The notes below the pieces were generated by a model. That model had not been told where the DNA came from. It ran no database searches and saw only the letters and a list, made by a program, of their open reading frames with translations. Positions 12,401-26,320 of a DNA stretch of 64,000 nucleotides are shown here, one piece after another. Numbering within the stretch: position 1 is the stretch's first letter; each line of letters begins with the position of its first letter. This stretch comes from Henricia sp. BOLD:AAB3569 (taxonomy: Eukaryota; Echinodermata; Asteroidea; Spinulosida; Echinasteridae): contig JBBELK010000841.1 in NCBI GenBank assembly GCA_037783545.1, positions 124,001 to 188,000 on the forward strand, in the 5' to 3' direction. Made by a program: the position numbers and the translations under genes.

Positions 12401-13288
12401 TTGACAGACTTTCGCCGGGAAATGGAAGAGAAATTTCAGAGTTAAGAAAAAAAAGGGGTTGGCGCTTCCTGGATGCTCCCGCAACCTGTGGCTGTCTGTA
12501 CACACCTCTTTGGTGTATTCCTGACTCGTGCGCATGCTCAGTCCTTCGGACTGTCGTTGACACGGCCCAGTTTGGGACGGGATTTTTGTCAAAGTGTGGT
12601 CCAAACGTCGGCAAATTTGGAGGTCAAAAAATATTCCGACGAACTTCAAATTTTGCATGCTCCAAACACTCTATATTGCGCACTTGTCCTAAAAAATTGA
12701 CAGACTTTCGCCGGGAAATGGCAGAGAAATTTCAGAGTTTAGAAAAAAAAGGGGTTGGCGCTTCCTTGATGCTCCCGCAACCTGTGGCTGTCTGTACACA
12801 CCTCTTTGGTGTATTCCTGACTCGTGCACATGCTCAGTCCTTCGGACTGTCGTTGACACGGTCCAGTTTGGGACGGGATTCTGGTCAAAGTGTGGTCCAA
12901 ACGTCGGCAAATTTGGAGGTCAAAAAATATTCCGACGAACTTCAAATTTTGCATGCTCCAAACACTCTATATTGCGCACTTGTCCTAAAAAATTGACAGA
13001 CTTTCGCCGGGAAATGGAAGAGAAATTTCAGAGTTTAGAAAAAAAAGGGGTTGGCGCTTCCTGGATGCTCCCGCAACCTGTGGCTGTCTGTACACACCTC
13101 TTTGGTGTGTTCCTGACTCGTGCGCATGCTCAGTCCTTCGGACTGTCGTTGACACGGCCCAGTTTGGGACGGGATTTTGGTCAAAGTGTGGTCCAAACGT
13201 CGGCAAATTTGGAGGTCAAAAAATATTCCGACGAACTTCAAATTTTGCATGCTCCAAACACTCTATATTGCGCACTTGTCCTAAAAAA

Positions 13289-13442
13289 TTGACAGACTGT
13301 CGTTGACACGGCCCAGTTTGGGACGGGATTTTGGTCAAAGTGTGGTCCAAACGTCGGCAAATTTGGAGGTCAAAAAATATTCCGACGAACTTCAAATTTT
13401 GCATGCTCCAAACACTCTTTATTGCGCACTTGTCCTAAAAAA
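13289..13442. repeat. Short 154-bp monomer, copy 2
   Basis: The same 142-bp deletion and junction as at 12,247, displaced by 1,042 bp (three full monomers plus one short one). The downstream neighbour again carries GTTAAG, so a block of about 1,042 bp was duplicated rather than the deletion recurring. Confidence 0.93.
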
Positions 13443-13717
13443 TTGACAGACTTTCGCCGGGAAATGGAAGAGAAATTTCAGAGTTAAGAAAAAAAAGGGG
13501 TTGGCGCTTCCTGGATGCTCCCGCAACCTGTGGCTGTCTGTACACACCTCTTTGGTGTATTCCTGACTCGTGCGCATGCTCAGTCCTTCGGACTGTCGTT
13601 GACACGGCCCAGTTTGGGACGGGATTTTGGTCAAAGTGTGGTCCAAACGTCGGCAAATTTGGAGGTCAAAAAATATTCCGACGAACTTCAAATTTTGCAT
13701 GCTCCAGACACTCTATA

Positions 13718-15789
13718 TTGCGCACTTGTCCTAAAAAATTGACAGACTTTCGCCGAGAAATGGCAGAGAAATTTCAGAGTTTAAAAAAAAAAGGGGTTGG
13801 CGCTTCCTGGATGCTCCCGCAACCTGTGGCTGTCTGTACACACCTCTTTGGTGTATTCCTGACTCGTGCGCATGCTCAGTCCTTCGGACTGTCGTTGACA
13901 CGGCCCAGTTTGGGACGGGATTTTGGTCAAAGTGTGGTCCAAACGTCGGCAAATTTGGAGGTCAAAAAATATTCCGACGAACTTCAAATTGTGCATGCTC
14001 CAAACACTCTATATTGCGCACTTGTCCTAAAAAATTGACAGACTTTCGCCGGGAAATGGCAGAGAAAATTCAGAGTTTAGAAAAAAAAGGGGTTGGCGCT
14101 TCCTGGATGCTCCCGCAACCTGTGGCTGTCTGTACACACCTCTTTGGTGTATTCCTGACTCGTGCGCATGCTCAGTCCTTCGGACTGTCGTTGACACGGC
14201 CCAGTTTGGGACGGGATTTTGGTCAAAGTGTGGTCCAAACGTCGGCAAATTTGGAGGTCAAAAAATATTCCGACGAACTTCAAATTTTGCATGCTCCAAA
14301 CACTCTATATTGCGCACTTGTCCTAAAAAATTGACAGACTTTCGCCGGGAAATGGCAGAGAAATTTCAGAGTTTAGAAAAAAAAAGGGGTTGGCGCTTCC
14401 TGGATGCTCCCGCAACCTGTGGCTGTCTGTACACACCTCTTTGGTGTATTCCTGACTCGTGCGCATGCTCAGTCCTTCGGACTGTCGTTGACACGGCCCA
14501 GTTTGTGACGGGATTTTGGTCAAAGTGTGGTCCAAACGTCGGCAAATTTGGAGGTCAAAAAATATTCCGACGAACTTCAAATTTTGCATGCTCCAAACAC
14601 TCTATATTGCGCACTTGTCCTAAAAAAATGACAGACTTTCGCAGGGAAATGGCAGAGAAATTTCAGAGTTTAGAAAAAAAAGGGGTTGGCGCTTCCTGGA
14701 TGCTCCCGCAACCTGTGGCTGTCTGTACACACCTCTTTGGTGTATTCCTGACTCGTGCGCATGCTCAGTCCTTCGGACTGTCGTTGACACGGCCCAGTTT
14801 GGGACGGGATTTTGGTCAAAGTGTGGTCCAAACGTCGGCAAATTTGGAGGTCAAAAAATATTCCGACGAACTTCAAATTTTGCATGCTCCAAACACTCTA
14901 TATTGCGCACTTGTCCTAAAAAATTGACAGACTTTCGCCGGGAAATGGCAGAGAAATTTCAGAGTTTAGAAAAAAAAGGGGTTGGCGCTTCCTGGATGCT
15001 CCCGCAACCTGTGGCTGTCTGTACACACCTCTTTGGTGTATTCCTGACTCGTGCGCATGCTCAGTCCTTCGGACTGTCGTTGACACGGCCCAATTTGGGA
15101 CGGGATTTTGGTCAAAGTGTGGTCCAAACGTCGGCAAATTTGGAGGTCAAAAAATATTCCGACGAACTTCAAATGTTGCATGCTCCAAACACTCTATATT
15201 GCGCACTTGTCCTAAAAAAATGACAGACTTTCGCCGGGAAATGGCAGAGAAATTTCAGAGTTTAGAAAAAAAAGGGGTTGGCGCTTCATGGATGCTCCCG
15301 CAACCTGTGGCTGTCTGTACACACCTCTTTGGTGTATTCCTGACTCGTGCGCATGCTCAGTCCTTCGGACTGTCGATGACACGGCCCAGTTTGGGACGGG
15401 ATTTTGGTCAAAGTGTGGTCCAAACGTCGGCAAATTTGGAGGTCAAAAAATATTCCGACGTACTTCAAATTTTGCATGCTCCAAACACTCTATATTGCGC
15501 ACTTGTCCTACAAAATTGACAGACTTTCGCCGGGAAATGGCAGAGAAATTTCAGAGTTTAGAAAAAAAGGGGTTGGCGCTTCCTGGATGCTCCCGCAACC
15601 TGTGGCTGTCTGTACACACCTCTTTGGTGTATTCCTGACTCGTGCGCATGCTCAGTCCTTCGGACTGTCGTTGACACGGCCCAGTTTGGGACGGGATTTT
15701 GGTCAAAGTGTGGTCCAAACGTCGGCAAATTTGGAGGTCAAAAAATATTCCGACGAACTTCAAATTTTGCATGCTCCAAACACTCTATA
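13718..15789. repeat. HOR copy 1, 2,072 bp (seven monomers)
   Basis: Seven 296-bp-class monomers whose private markers reappear from 15,790: CGAGAAATGG with an extended A-run (near 13,754), GAGAAAATTC (near 14,063), GTGACGGG (near 14,505), an extra A giving AAAAAAATGACAG (near 14,630), CCCAATTTGG (near 15,090) and GTCGATGAC (near 15,373). A partial relative of the first two monomers occurs again at about 19,201-19,790. Confidence 0.82.
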
Positions 15790-18311
15790 TTGCGCACTTG
15801 TCCTAAAAAATTGACAGACTTTCGCCGAGAAATGGCAGAGAAATTTCAGAGTTTAAAAAAAAAAGGGGTTGGCGCTTCCTGGATGCTCCCGCAACCTGTG
15901 GCTGTCTGTACACACCTCTTTGGTGTATTCCTGACTCGTGCGCATGCTCAGTCCTTCGGACTGTCGTTGACACGGCCCAGTTTGGGACGGGATTTTGGTC
16001 AAAGTGTGGTCCAAACGTCGGCAAATTTGGAGGTCAAAAAATATTCCGACGAACTTCAAATTGTGCATGCTCCAAACACTCTATATTGCGCACTTGTCCT
16101 AAAAAATTGACAGACTTTCGCCGGGAAATGGCAGAGAAAATTCAGAGTTTAGAAAAAAAAGGGGTTGGCGCTTCCTGGATGCTCCTGCAACCTGTGGCTG
16201 TCTGTACACACCTCTTTGGTGTATTCCTGACTCGTGCGCATGCTCAGTCCTTCGGACTGTCGTTGACACGGCCCAGTTTGGGACGGGATTTTGGTCAAAG
16301 TGTGGTCCAAACGTCGGCAAATTTGGAGGTCAAAAAATATTCCGACGAACTTCAAATTTTGCATGCTCCAAACACTCTATATTGCGCACTTGTCCTAAAA
16401 AATTGACAGACTGTCGTTGACACGGCCCAGTTTGGGACGGGATTTTGGTCAAAGTGTGGTCCAAACGTCGGCAAATTTGGAGGTCAAAAAATATTCCGAC
16501 GAACTTCAAATTTTGCATGCTCCAAACACTCTATATTGCGCACTTGTCCTAAAAAATTGACAGACTTTCGCCGGGAAATGGCAGAGAAATTTCAGAGTTT
16601 AGAAAAAAAAAGGGGTTGGCGCTTCCTGGATGCTCCCGCAACCTGTGGCTGTCTGTACACACCTCTTTGGTGTATTCCTGACTCGTGCGCATGCTCAGTC
16701 CTTCGGACTGTCGTTGACACGGCCCAGTTTGTGACGGGATTTTGGTCAAAGTGTGGTCTAAACGTCGGCAAATTTGGAGGTCAAAAAATATTCCGACGAA
16801 CTTCAAATTTTGCATGCTCCAAACACTCTATATTGCGCACTTGTCCTAAAAAAATGACAGACTTTCGCATGGAAATGGCAGAGAAATTTCAGAGTTTAGA
16901 AAAAAAAGGGGTTGGCGCTTCCTGGATGCTCCCGCAACCTGTGGCTGTCTGTACACACCTCTTTGGTGTATTCCTGACTCGTGCGCATGCTCAGTCCTTC
17001 GGACTGTCGTTGACACGGCCCAGTTTGGGACGGGATTTTGGTCAAAGTGTGGTCCAAACGTCGGCAAATTTGGAGGTCAAAAAATATTCCGACGAACTTC
17101 AAATTTTGCATGCTCCAAACACTCTATATTGCGCACTTGTCCTAAAAAATTGACAGACTTTCGCCGGGAAATGGCAGAGAAATTTCAGAGTTTAGAAAAA
17201 AAAGGGGTTGGCGCTTCCTGGATGCTCCCGCAACCTGTGGCTGTCTGTACACACCTCTTTGGTGTATTCCTGACTCGTGCGCATGCTCAGTCCTTCGGAC
17301 TGTCGTTGACACGGCCCAGTTTGGGACGGGATTTTGGTCAAAGTGTGGTCCAAACGTCGGCAAATTTGGAGGTCAAAAAATATTCCGACGAACTTCAAAT
17401 TTTGCATGCTCCAAACACTCTATATTGCGCACTTGTCCTAAAAAATTGACAGACTTTCGCCGGGAAATGGCAGAGAAATTTCAGAGTTTAGAAAAAAAAG
17501 GGGTTGGCGCTTCCTGGATGCTCCCGCAACCTGTGGCTGTCTGTACACACCTCTTTGGTGTATTCCTGACTCGTGCGCATGCTCAGTCCTTCGGACTGTC
17601 GTTGACACGGCCCAATTTGGGACGGGATTTTGGTCAAAGTGTGGTCCAAACGTCGGCAAATTTGGAGGTCAAAAAATATTCCGACGAACTTCAAATGTTG
17701 CATGCTCCAAACACTCTATATTGCGCACTTGTCCTAAAAAAATGACAGACTTTCGCCGGGAAATGGCAGAGAAATTTCAGAGTTTAGAAAAAAAAGGGGT
17801 TGGCGCTTCCTGGATGCTCCCGCAACCTGTGGCTGTCTGTACACACCTCTTTGGTGTATTCCTGACTCGTGCGCATGCTCAGTCCTTCGGACTGTCGATG
17901 ACACGGCCCAGTTTGGGACGGGATTTTGGTCAAAGTGTGGTCCAAACGTCGGCAAATTTGGAGGTCAAAAAATATTCCGACGTACTTCAAATTTTGCATG
18001 CTCCAAACACTCTATATTGCGCACTTGTCCTACAAAATTGACAGACTTTCGCCGGGAAATGGCAGAGAAATTTCAGAGTTTAGAAAAAAAGGGGTTGGCG
18101 CTTCCTGGATGCTCCCGCAACCTGTGGCTGTCTGTACACACCTCTTTGGTGTATTCCTGACTCGTGCGCATGCTCAGTCCTTCGGACTGTCGTTGACACG
18201 GCCCAGTTTGGGACGGGATTTTGGTCAAAGTGTGGTCCAAACGTCGGCAAATTTGGAGGTCAAACAATATTCCGACGAACTTCAAATTTTGCATGCTCCA
18301 AACACTCTATA
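15790..18311. repeat. HOR copy 2, expanded to 2,522 bp
   Basis: Same marker order as 13,718-15,789. The offset is 2,072 for the first two monomers, 2,226 after the inserted 154-bp short monomer, and 2,522 after an extra full monomer at about 17,129-17,424. It shows a HOR growing by small additions after duplication. Confidence 0.82.
16403..16556. repeat. Short 154-bp monomer, copy 3
   Basis: The same GACT junction as the copies at 12,247 and 13,289, but here it interrupts a duplicated seven-monomer block and its neighbours lack the GTTAAG marker. The short monomer was therefore moved into a new context by exchange or conversion. Confidence 0.92.
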
Positions 18312-19840
18312 TTGCGCACTTGTCCTAAAAAATTGACAGACTTTCGCCGGGAAATGGCAGAGAAATTTCAGAGTTTAGAAAAAAAAGGGGTTGGCGCTTC
18401 CTGGATGCTCCCGCAACCTGTGGCTGTCTGTACACACCTCTTTGGTGTATTCCTGACTCGTGCGCATGCTCAGTCCTTCGGACTGTCGTTGACACGGGCC
18501 AGTTTGGGACGGGATTTTGGTCAAAGTGTGGTCCAAACGTCGGCAAATTTGGAGGTCAAAAAATATTCCGACGAACTTCAAATTTTGCATGCTCCAAACA
18601 CTATATATTGCGCACTTGTCCTAAAAAATTGACAGACTTTCGCCGAGAAATGGCAGAGAAATTTCAGAGTTTAGAAAAAAAAAGGGGTTGGCGCTTCCTG
18701 GATGCTCCCGCAACCTGTGGCTGTCTGTACACACCTCTTTGGGGTATTCCTGACTCGTGCGCATGCTCAGTCCTTCGGACTGTCGTTGACACGGCCCAGT
18801 TTGGGACGGGATTTTGGTCAAAGTGTGGTCCAAACGTCGGCAAATTTGGAGGTCAAAAAATATTCCGACGAACTTCAAATTTTGCATGCTCCAAACACTC
18901 TATATTGCGCACTTGTCCTAAAAAATTTACAGACTTTCGCCGGGAAATAAAAGAGAAATTTCAGAGTTTAGAAAAAAAAAGGGTTGGCGCTTCCTGGATG
19001 CTCCCGCAACCTGTGGCTGTCTGTACACACCTCTTTGGTGTATTCCCGACTCGTGCGCATGCTCAGTCCTTCGGACTGTCGTTGACACGGCCCAGTTTGG
19101 GACGGGATTTTGGTCAAAGTGTGGTCCAAACGTCGGCAAATTTGGAGGTCAAAAAATATTCCGACGAACTTCAAATTTTGCATGCTCCAAACACTCTATA
19201 TTGCGCACTTGTCCTAAAAAATTGACAGACTTTCGCCGAGAAATGGCAGAGAAATTTCAGAGTTTAAAAAAAAAAGGGGTTGGCGCTTCCTGGATGCTCC
19301 CGCAACCTGTGGCTGTCTGTACACACCTCTTTGGTGTATTCCTGACCCGTGCGCATGCTCAGTCCTTCGGACTGTCGTTGACACGGCCCAGTTTGGGACG
19401 GGATTTTGGTCAAAGTGTGGTCCAAACGTCGGCAAATTTGGAGGTCAAAAAATATTCCGACGAACTTCAAATTGTGCATGCTCCAAACACTCTATATTGC
19501 GCACTTGTCCTAAAAAATTGACAGACTTTCGCCGGGAAATGGCAGAGAAAATTCAGAGTTTAGAAAAAAAAGGGGTTGGCGCTTCCTGGATGCTCCCGCA
19601 ACCTGTGGCTGTCTGTACACACCTCTTTGGTGTATTCCTGACTCGTGCGCATGCTCAGTCTTTCGGACTGTCGTTGACACGGCCCAGTTTGGGACGGGAT
19701 TTTGGTCAAAGTGTGGTCCAAACGTCGGCAAATTTGGAGGTCAACAAATATTCCGACGAACTTCAAATTTTGAATGCTCCAAACACTCTATATTGCGCAC
19801 TTGTCCTAAAAAATTGACAGACTTTCGCCGGGGAAATGGC

Positions 19841-21865
19841 AGAGAAATTTCAGAGTTTAGAAAAAAAAGGGGTTGGCGCTTCCTGGATGCTCCCGCAACC
19901 TGTGGCTGTCTGTACACACCTCTTTGTGTATTCCTGACACGTGCGCATGCTCAGTCCTTCGGACTGTCGTTGACACGGCCCAGTTTGGGACAGGATTTTG
20001 GTCAAAGTGTGGTCCAAACGTCGGCAAATTTGGAGGTCAAAAAATATTCCGACGAACTTCAAATTTTGAATGCTCCAAACACTCTATATTGCGCACTTGT
20101 CCTAAAAAATTGACAGACTTTCGCCGGGGAAATGGCAGAGAAATTTCAGAGTTTAGAAAAAAAAGGGGTTGGCGCTTCCTGGATGCTCCCGCAACCTGTG
20201 GCTGTCTGTACACACCTCTTTGGTGTATTCCTGACTCGTGCGCATGCTCAGTCCTTCGGACTGTCGTTGACACGGCCCAGTTTGGGACGGGATTTTGGTC
20301 AAAGTGTGGTCTAAACGTCGGCAAATTTGGAGGTCAAAAAATATTCCGACGAACTTCAAATTTTGCATGCTCCAAACACTATATATTGCGCACTTGTCCT
20401 AAAAAATTGACAGACTTTCGCCGGGAAATGGCAGAGAAAATTCAGAGTTTAGAAAAAAAAGGGGTTGGCGCTTCCTGGATGCTCCCGCAACCTGTGGCTG
20501 TCTGTACACACCTCTTTGGTGTATTCCTGACTCGTGCGCATGCTCAGTCTTTCGGACTGTCGTTGACACGGCCCAGTTTGGGACGGGATTTTGGTCAAAG
20601 TGTGGTCCAAACGTCGGCAAATTTGGAGGTCAACAAATATTCCGACGAACTTCAAATTGTGCATGCTCCAAACACTCTATATTGCGCACTTGTCCTAAAA
20701 AATTGACAGACTTTCGCCAGGAAATGGCAGAGAAATTTCAGAGTTTAGAAAAAAAAGGGGTTGGCGTTTCCTGGATGCTCCCGCAACCTGTGGCTGTCTG
20801 TACACACCTCTTTGGTGTATTCCTGACTCGTGCGCATGCTCAGTCTTTCGGACTGTCGTTGACACGGCCCAGTTTGGGACGGGATTTTGGTCAAAGTGTG
20901 GTCCAAACGTCGGCAAATTTGGAGGTCAACAAATATTCCGACGAACTTCAAATTTTGCATGCTCCAAACACTATATATTGCGCACTTGTCCTAAAAAATT
21001 GACAGACTTTCGCCGAGAAATGGCAGAGAAATTTCAGGGTTTAGAAAAAAAAGGGGTTGGCGCTTCCTGGATGCTCCTGCAACCTGTGGCTGTCTGTACA
21101 CACCTCTTTGGTGTATTCCTGACTCGTGCGCATGCTCAGTCCTTCGGACTGTCGTTGACACGGCCCAGTTTGGGACGGGATTTTGGTCAAAGTGTGGTCC
21201 AAACGTCGGCAAATTTGGAGGTCAAAAAATATTCCGACGAACTTCAAATTTTGCATGCTCCAAACACTCTATATTGCGCACTTGTCCTAAAAAAATTACA
21301 GACTTTCGCCAGGAAATGGAAAAGAAATTTCAGAGTTTAGAAAAAAAAGGGGTTGGCGCTTCCTGGATGCTCCCGCAACCTGTGGCTGTCTGTACACACC
21401 TCTTTGGGGTATTCCTGACTCGTGCGCATGCTCAGTCCTTCGGACTGTCGTTGACACGGCCCAGTTTGGGACGGGATTTTGGTCAAAGTGTGGTCCAAAC
21501 GTCGGAAAATTTGGAGGTCAAAAAATATTCCGACGAACTTCACATTTTGCATGCTCCAAACACTCTATATTGCGCACTTGTCCTAAAAAAATTACAGACT
21601 TTCGCCGGGAAATGGAAGAGAAATTTCAGAGTTTAGAAAAAAAAGGGGTTGGCGCTTCCTGGATGCTCCCGCAACCTGTGGCTGTCTGTACACACCTCTT
21701 TGGTGTATTCCCGACTCGTGCGCATGCTCAGTCCTTCGGACTGTCGTTGACACGGCCCAGTTTGGGACGGGATTTTGGTCAAAGTGTGGTCCAAACGTCG
21801 GCAAATTTGGAGGTCAAAAAATATTCCGACGAACTTCAAATTTTGCATGCTCCAAACACTCTATA
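19841..21865. repeat. Duplicated 2,025-bp tract, copy 1 (offset 3,256 bp)
   Basis: Base-for-base counterpart of 23,097-25,121 apart from scattered substitutions. Markers: CTTTGTGTATTCCTGACACG (near 19,923), CCGGGG near 20,130, GTCTAAACG near 20,310, ATCAGT-free TCAGTCTTTCGG variants near 20,545 and 20,840, and AAAAATTACAG near 21,295. The offset equals eleven 296-bp monomers. The left edge is fixed by a C/A difference at 19,840 versus 23,096. Confidence 0.88.
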
Positions 21866-23096
21866 TTGCGCACTTGTCCTAAAAAATTGACAGACTTTCG
21901 CCGAGAAATGGCAGATAAATTTCAGAGTTTAAAAAAAAAAGGGGTTGGCGCTTCCTGGATGCTCCCGCAACCTGTGGCTGTCTGTACACACCTCTTTGGT
22001 GTATTCCTGACTCGTGCGCATGCTCAGTCCTTCGGACTGTCGTTGACACGGCCCAGTTTGTGACGGGATTTTGGTCAAAGTGTGGTCCAAACGTCGGCAA
22101 ATTTGGAGGTCAAAAAATATTCCGACGAACTTCAAATTTTGCATGCTCCAAACACTCTATATTGCGCACTTGTCCTAAAAAAATGACAGACTTTCGCAGG
22201 GAAATGGCAGAGAAATTTCAGAGTTTAGAAAAAAAAGGGGTTGGCGCTTCCTGGATGCTCCCGCAACCTGTGGCTGTCTGTACACACCTCTTTGGTGTAT
22301 TCCTGACTCGTGCGCATGCTCAGTCCTTCGGACTGCCGTTGACACGGCCCAGTTTGGGACGGGATTTTGGTCAAAGTGTGGTCCAAACGTCGGCAAATTT
22401 GGAGGTCAAAAAATATTCCGACGAACTTCAAATTTAGCATGCTCCAAACACTCTATATTGCGCACTTGTCCTAAAAAATTGACAGACTTTCGCCAGGAAA
22501 TGGCAGAGAAATTTCAGAGTTTAGAAAAAAAAGGGGTTGGCGTTTCCTGGATGCTCCCGCAACCTGTGGCTGTCTGTACACACCTCTTTGGTGTATTCCT
22601 GACTCGTGCGCATGCTCAGTCTTTCGGACTGTCGTTGACACGGCCCAGTTTGGGACGGGATTTTGGTCAAAGTGTGGTCCAAACGTCGGCAAATTTAGAG
22701 GTCAACAAATATTCCGACGAACTTCAAATTTTGCATGCTCCAAACACTATATATTGCGCACTTGTCCTAAAAAATTGACAGACTTTCGCCGAGAAATGGC
22801 AGAGAAATTTCAGAGTTTAGAAAAAAAAGGGGTTGGCGCTTCCTGGATGCTCCTGCAACCTGTGGCTGTCTGTACACACCTCTATGGTGTATTCCTGACT
22901 CGTGCGCATGCTCAGTCCTTCGGACTGTCGTTGACACGGCCCAGTTTGGGACGGGATTTTGGTCAAAGTGTGGTCCAAACGTCGGCAAATTTGGAGGTCA
23001 AAAAATATTCCGACGAACTTCAAATTTTGCATGCTCCAAACACTCTATATTGCGCACTTGTCCTAAAAAAATTACAGACTTTCGCCGGGAAATGGA

Positions 23097-25121
23097 AGAG
23101 AAATTTCAGAGTTTAGAAAAAAAAGGGGTTGGCGCTTCCTGGATGCTCCCGCAACCTGTGGCTGTCTGTACACACCTCTTTGTGTATTCCTGACACGTGC
23201 GCATGCTCAGTCCTTCGGACTGTCGTTGACACGGCCCAGTTTGGGACAGGATTTTGGTCAAAGTGTGGTCCAAACGTCGGCAAATTTGGAGGTCAAAAAA
23301 TATTCCGACGAACTTCAAATTTTGAATGCTCCAAACACTCTATATTGCGCACTTGTCCTAAAAAATTGACAGACTTTCGCCGGGGAAATGGCAGAGAAAT
23401 TTCAGAGTTTAGAAAAAAAAGGGGTTGGCGCTTCCTGGATGCTCCCGCAACCTGTGGCTGTCTGTACACACCTCTTTGGTGTATTCCTGACTCGTGCGCA
23501 TGCTCAGTCCTTCGGACTGTCGTTGACACGGCCCAGTTTGGGACGGGATTTTGGTCAAAGTGTGGTCTAAACGTCGGCAAATTTGGAGGTCAAAAAATAT
23601 TCCGACGAACTTCAAATTTTGCATGCTCCAAACACTATATATTGCGCACTTGTCCTAAAAAATTGACAGACTTTCGCCGGGAAATGGCAGAGAAAATTCA
23701 GAGTTTAGAAAAAAAAGGGGTTGGCGCTTCCTGGATGCTCCCGCAACCTGTGGCTGTCTGTACACACCTCTTTGGTGTATTCCTGACTCGTGCGCATGCT
23801 CAGTCTTTCGGACTGTCGTTGACACGGCCCAGTTTGGGACGGGATTTTGGTCAAAGTGTGGTCCAAACGTCGGCAAATTTGGAGGTCAACAAATATTCCG
23901 ACGAACTTCAAATTGTGCATGCTCCAAACACTCTATATTGCGCACTTGTCCTAAAAAATTGACAGACTTTCGCCAGGAAATGGCAGAGAAATTTCAGAGT
24001 TTAGAAAAAAAAGGGGTTGGCGTTTCCTGGATGCTCCCGCAACCTGTGGCTGTCTGTACACACCTCTTTGGTGTATTCCTGACTCGTGCGCATGCTCAGT
24101 CTTTCGGACTGTCGTTGACACGGCCCAGTTTGGGACGGGATTTTGGTCAAAGTGTGGTCCAAACGTCGGCAAATTTGGAGGTCAACAAATATTCCGACGA
24201 ACTTCAAATTTTGCATGCTCCAAACACTATATATTGCGCACTTGTCCTAAAAAATTGACAGACTTTCGCCGAGAAATGGCAGAGAAATTTCAGAGTTTAG
24301 AAAAAAAAGGGGTTGGCGCTTCCTGGATGCTCCTGCAACCTGTGGCTGTCTGTACACACCTCTTTGGTGTATTCCTGACTCGTGCGCATGCTCAGTCCTT
24401 CGGACTGTCGTTGACACGGCCCAGTTTGGGACGGGATTTTGGTCAAAGTGTGGTCCAAACGTCGGCAAATTTGGAGGTCAAAAAATATTCCGACGAACTT
24501 CAAATTTTGCATGCTCCAAACACTCTATATTGCGCACTTGTCCTAAAAAAATTACAGACTTTCGCCGGGAAATGGAAAAGAAATTTCAGAGTTTAGAAAA
24601 AAAAGGGGTTGGCGCTTCCTGGATGCTCCCGCAACCTGTGGCTGTCTGTACACACCTCTTTGGGGTATTCCTGACTCGTGCGCATGCTCAGTCCTTCGGA
24701 CTGTCGTTGACACGGCCCAGTTTGGGACGGGATTTTGGTCAAAGTGTGGTCCAAACGTCGGAAAATTTGGAGGTCAAAAAATATTCCGACGAACTTCAAA
24801 TTTTGCATGCTCCAAACACTCTATATTGCGCACTTGTCCTAAAAAAATTACAGACTTTCGCCGGGAAATGGAAGAGAAATTTCAGAGTTTAGAAAAAAAA
24901 GGGGTTGGCGCTTCCTGGATGCTCCCGCAACCTGTGGCTGTCTGTACACACCTCTTTGGTGTATTCCCGACTCGTGCGCATGCTCAGTCCTTCGGACTGT
25001 CGTTGACACGGCCCAGTTTGGGACGGGATTTTGGTCAAAGTGTGGTCCAAACGTCGGCAAATTTGGAGGTCAAAAAATATTCCGACGAACTTCAAATTTT
25101 GCATGCTCCAAACACTCTATA
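23097..25121. repeat. Duplicated 2,025-bp tract, copy 2
   Basis: Counterpart of 19,841-21,865. It ends at a T-to-A difference at 25,122 versus 21,866. Copy 1 has changes absent here, for example CCAGGAAATGG near 21,310 and CACATTTTG near 21,541, so the copies have diverged slightly since duplication. Confidence 0.88.
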
Positions 25122-26320
25122 ATGCGCACTTGTCCTAAAAAATTGACAGACTTTCGCCGGGAAATGCCAGAGAAATTTCAGAGTTTAGAAAAAAAAGGGG
25201 TTGGCGCTTCCTGGATGCTCCCGCAACCTGTGGCTGTCTGTACACACCTCTTTGGTGTATTCCTGAATCGTGCGCATGCTCAGTCCTTCGGACTGTCGTT
25301 GACACGGCCCAGTTTGGGACGGGATTTTGGTCAAAGTGTGGTCCAAACGTCGGCAAATTTGGAGGTCAAAAAATATTCCGACGAACTTCAAATTTTGCAT
25401 GCTCCAAACACTCTATATTGCGCACTTGTCCTAAAAAATTGACAGACTTTCACCGGGAAATGACAGAGAAATTTCAGAGTTTAGAAAAAAAAGGGGTTGG
25501 CGCTTCCTGGATGCTCCCGCAACCTGTGGCTGTCTGTACACACCTCTTTGGTGTATTCCTGACTCGTGCGCATGCTCAGTCCTTCGGACTGTCGTTGACA
25601 CGGCCCAGTTTGGGACGGGATTTTGGTCAAAGTGTGGTCCAAACGTCGGCAAATTTGGAGGTCAAAAAATATTCCGACGAACTTCAAATTTTGCATGCTC
25701 CAAACACTCTATATTGCGCACTTGTCCTAAAAAATTGACAGACTTTCGCCGGGAAATGGCAGAGAAATTTCAGAGTTTAAAAAAAAAGGGGTTGGCGCTT
25801 CCTGGATGCTCCCGCAACCTGTGGCTGTCTGTACACACCTCTTTGGTGTATTCCTGACTCGTGCGCATGCTCAGTCCTTCGGACTGTCGTTGACACGGCC
25901 CAGTTTGGGACGAGATTTTGGTCAAAGTGTGGTCCAAACGTCGGCAAATTTGGAGGTCAAAAAATATTCCGACGAACTTCAAATTTTGCATGCTCCAAAC
26001 ACTCTATATTGCGCACTTGTCCTAAAAAATTGACAGACTTTCGCCTGGAAATGGCAGACAAATTTCAGAGTTTAGAAAAAAAGGGGGTTGGCGCTTCCTG
26101 GATGCTCCCGCAACCTGTGGCTGTCTGTACACACCTCTTTGGTGTATTCCTGACTCGTGCGCATGCTCAGTCCTTCGGACTGTCGTTGACACGGCCCAGT
26201 TTGGGACGGGATTTTGGTCAAAGTGTGGTCCAAACGTCGGCAAATTTGGAGGTCAAAAAATATTCCGACGAACTTCAAATTTTGCATGCTCCAAACACTC
26301 TATATTGCGCACTTGTCCTA

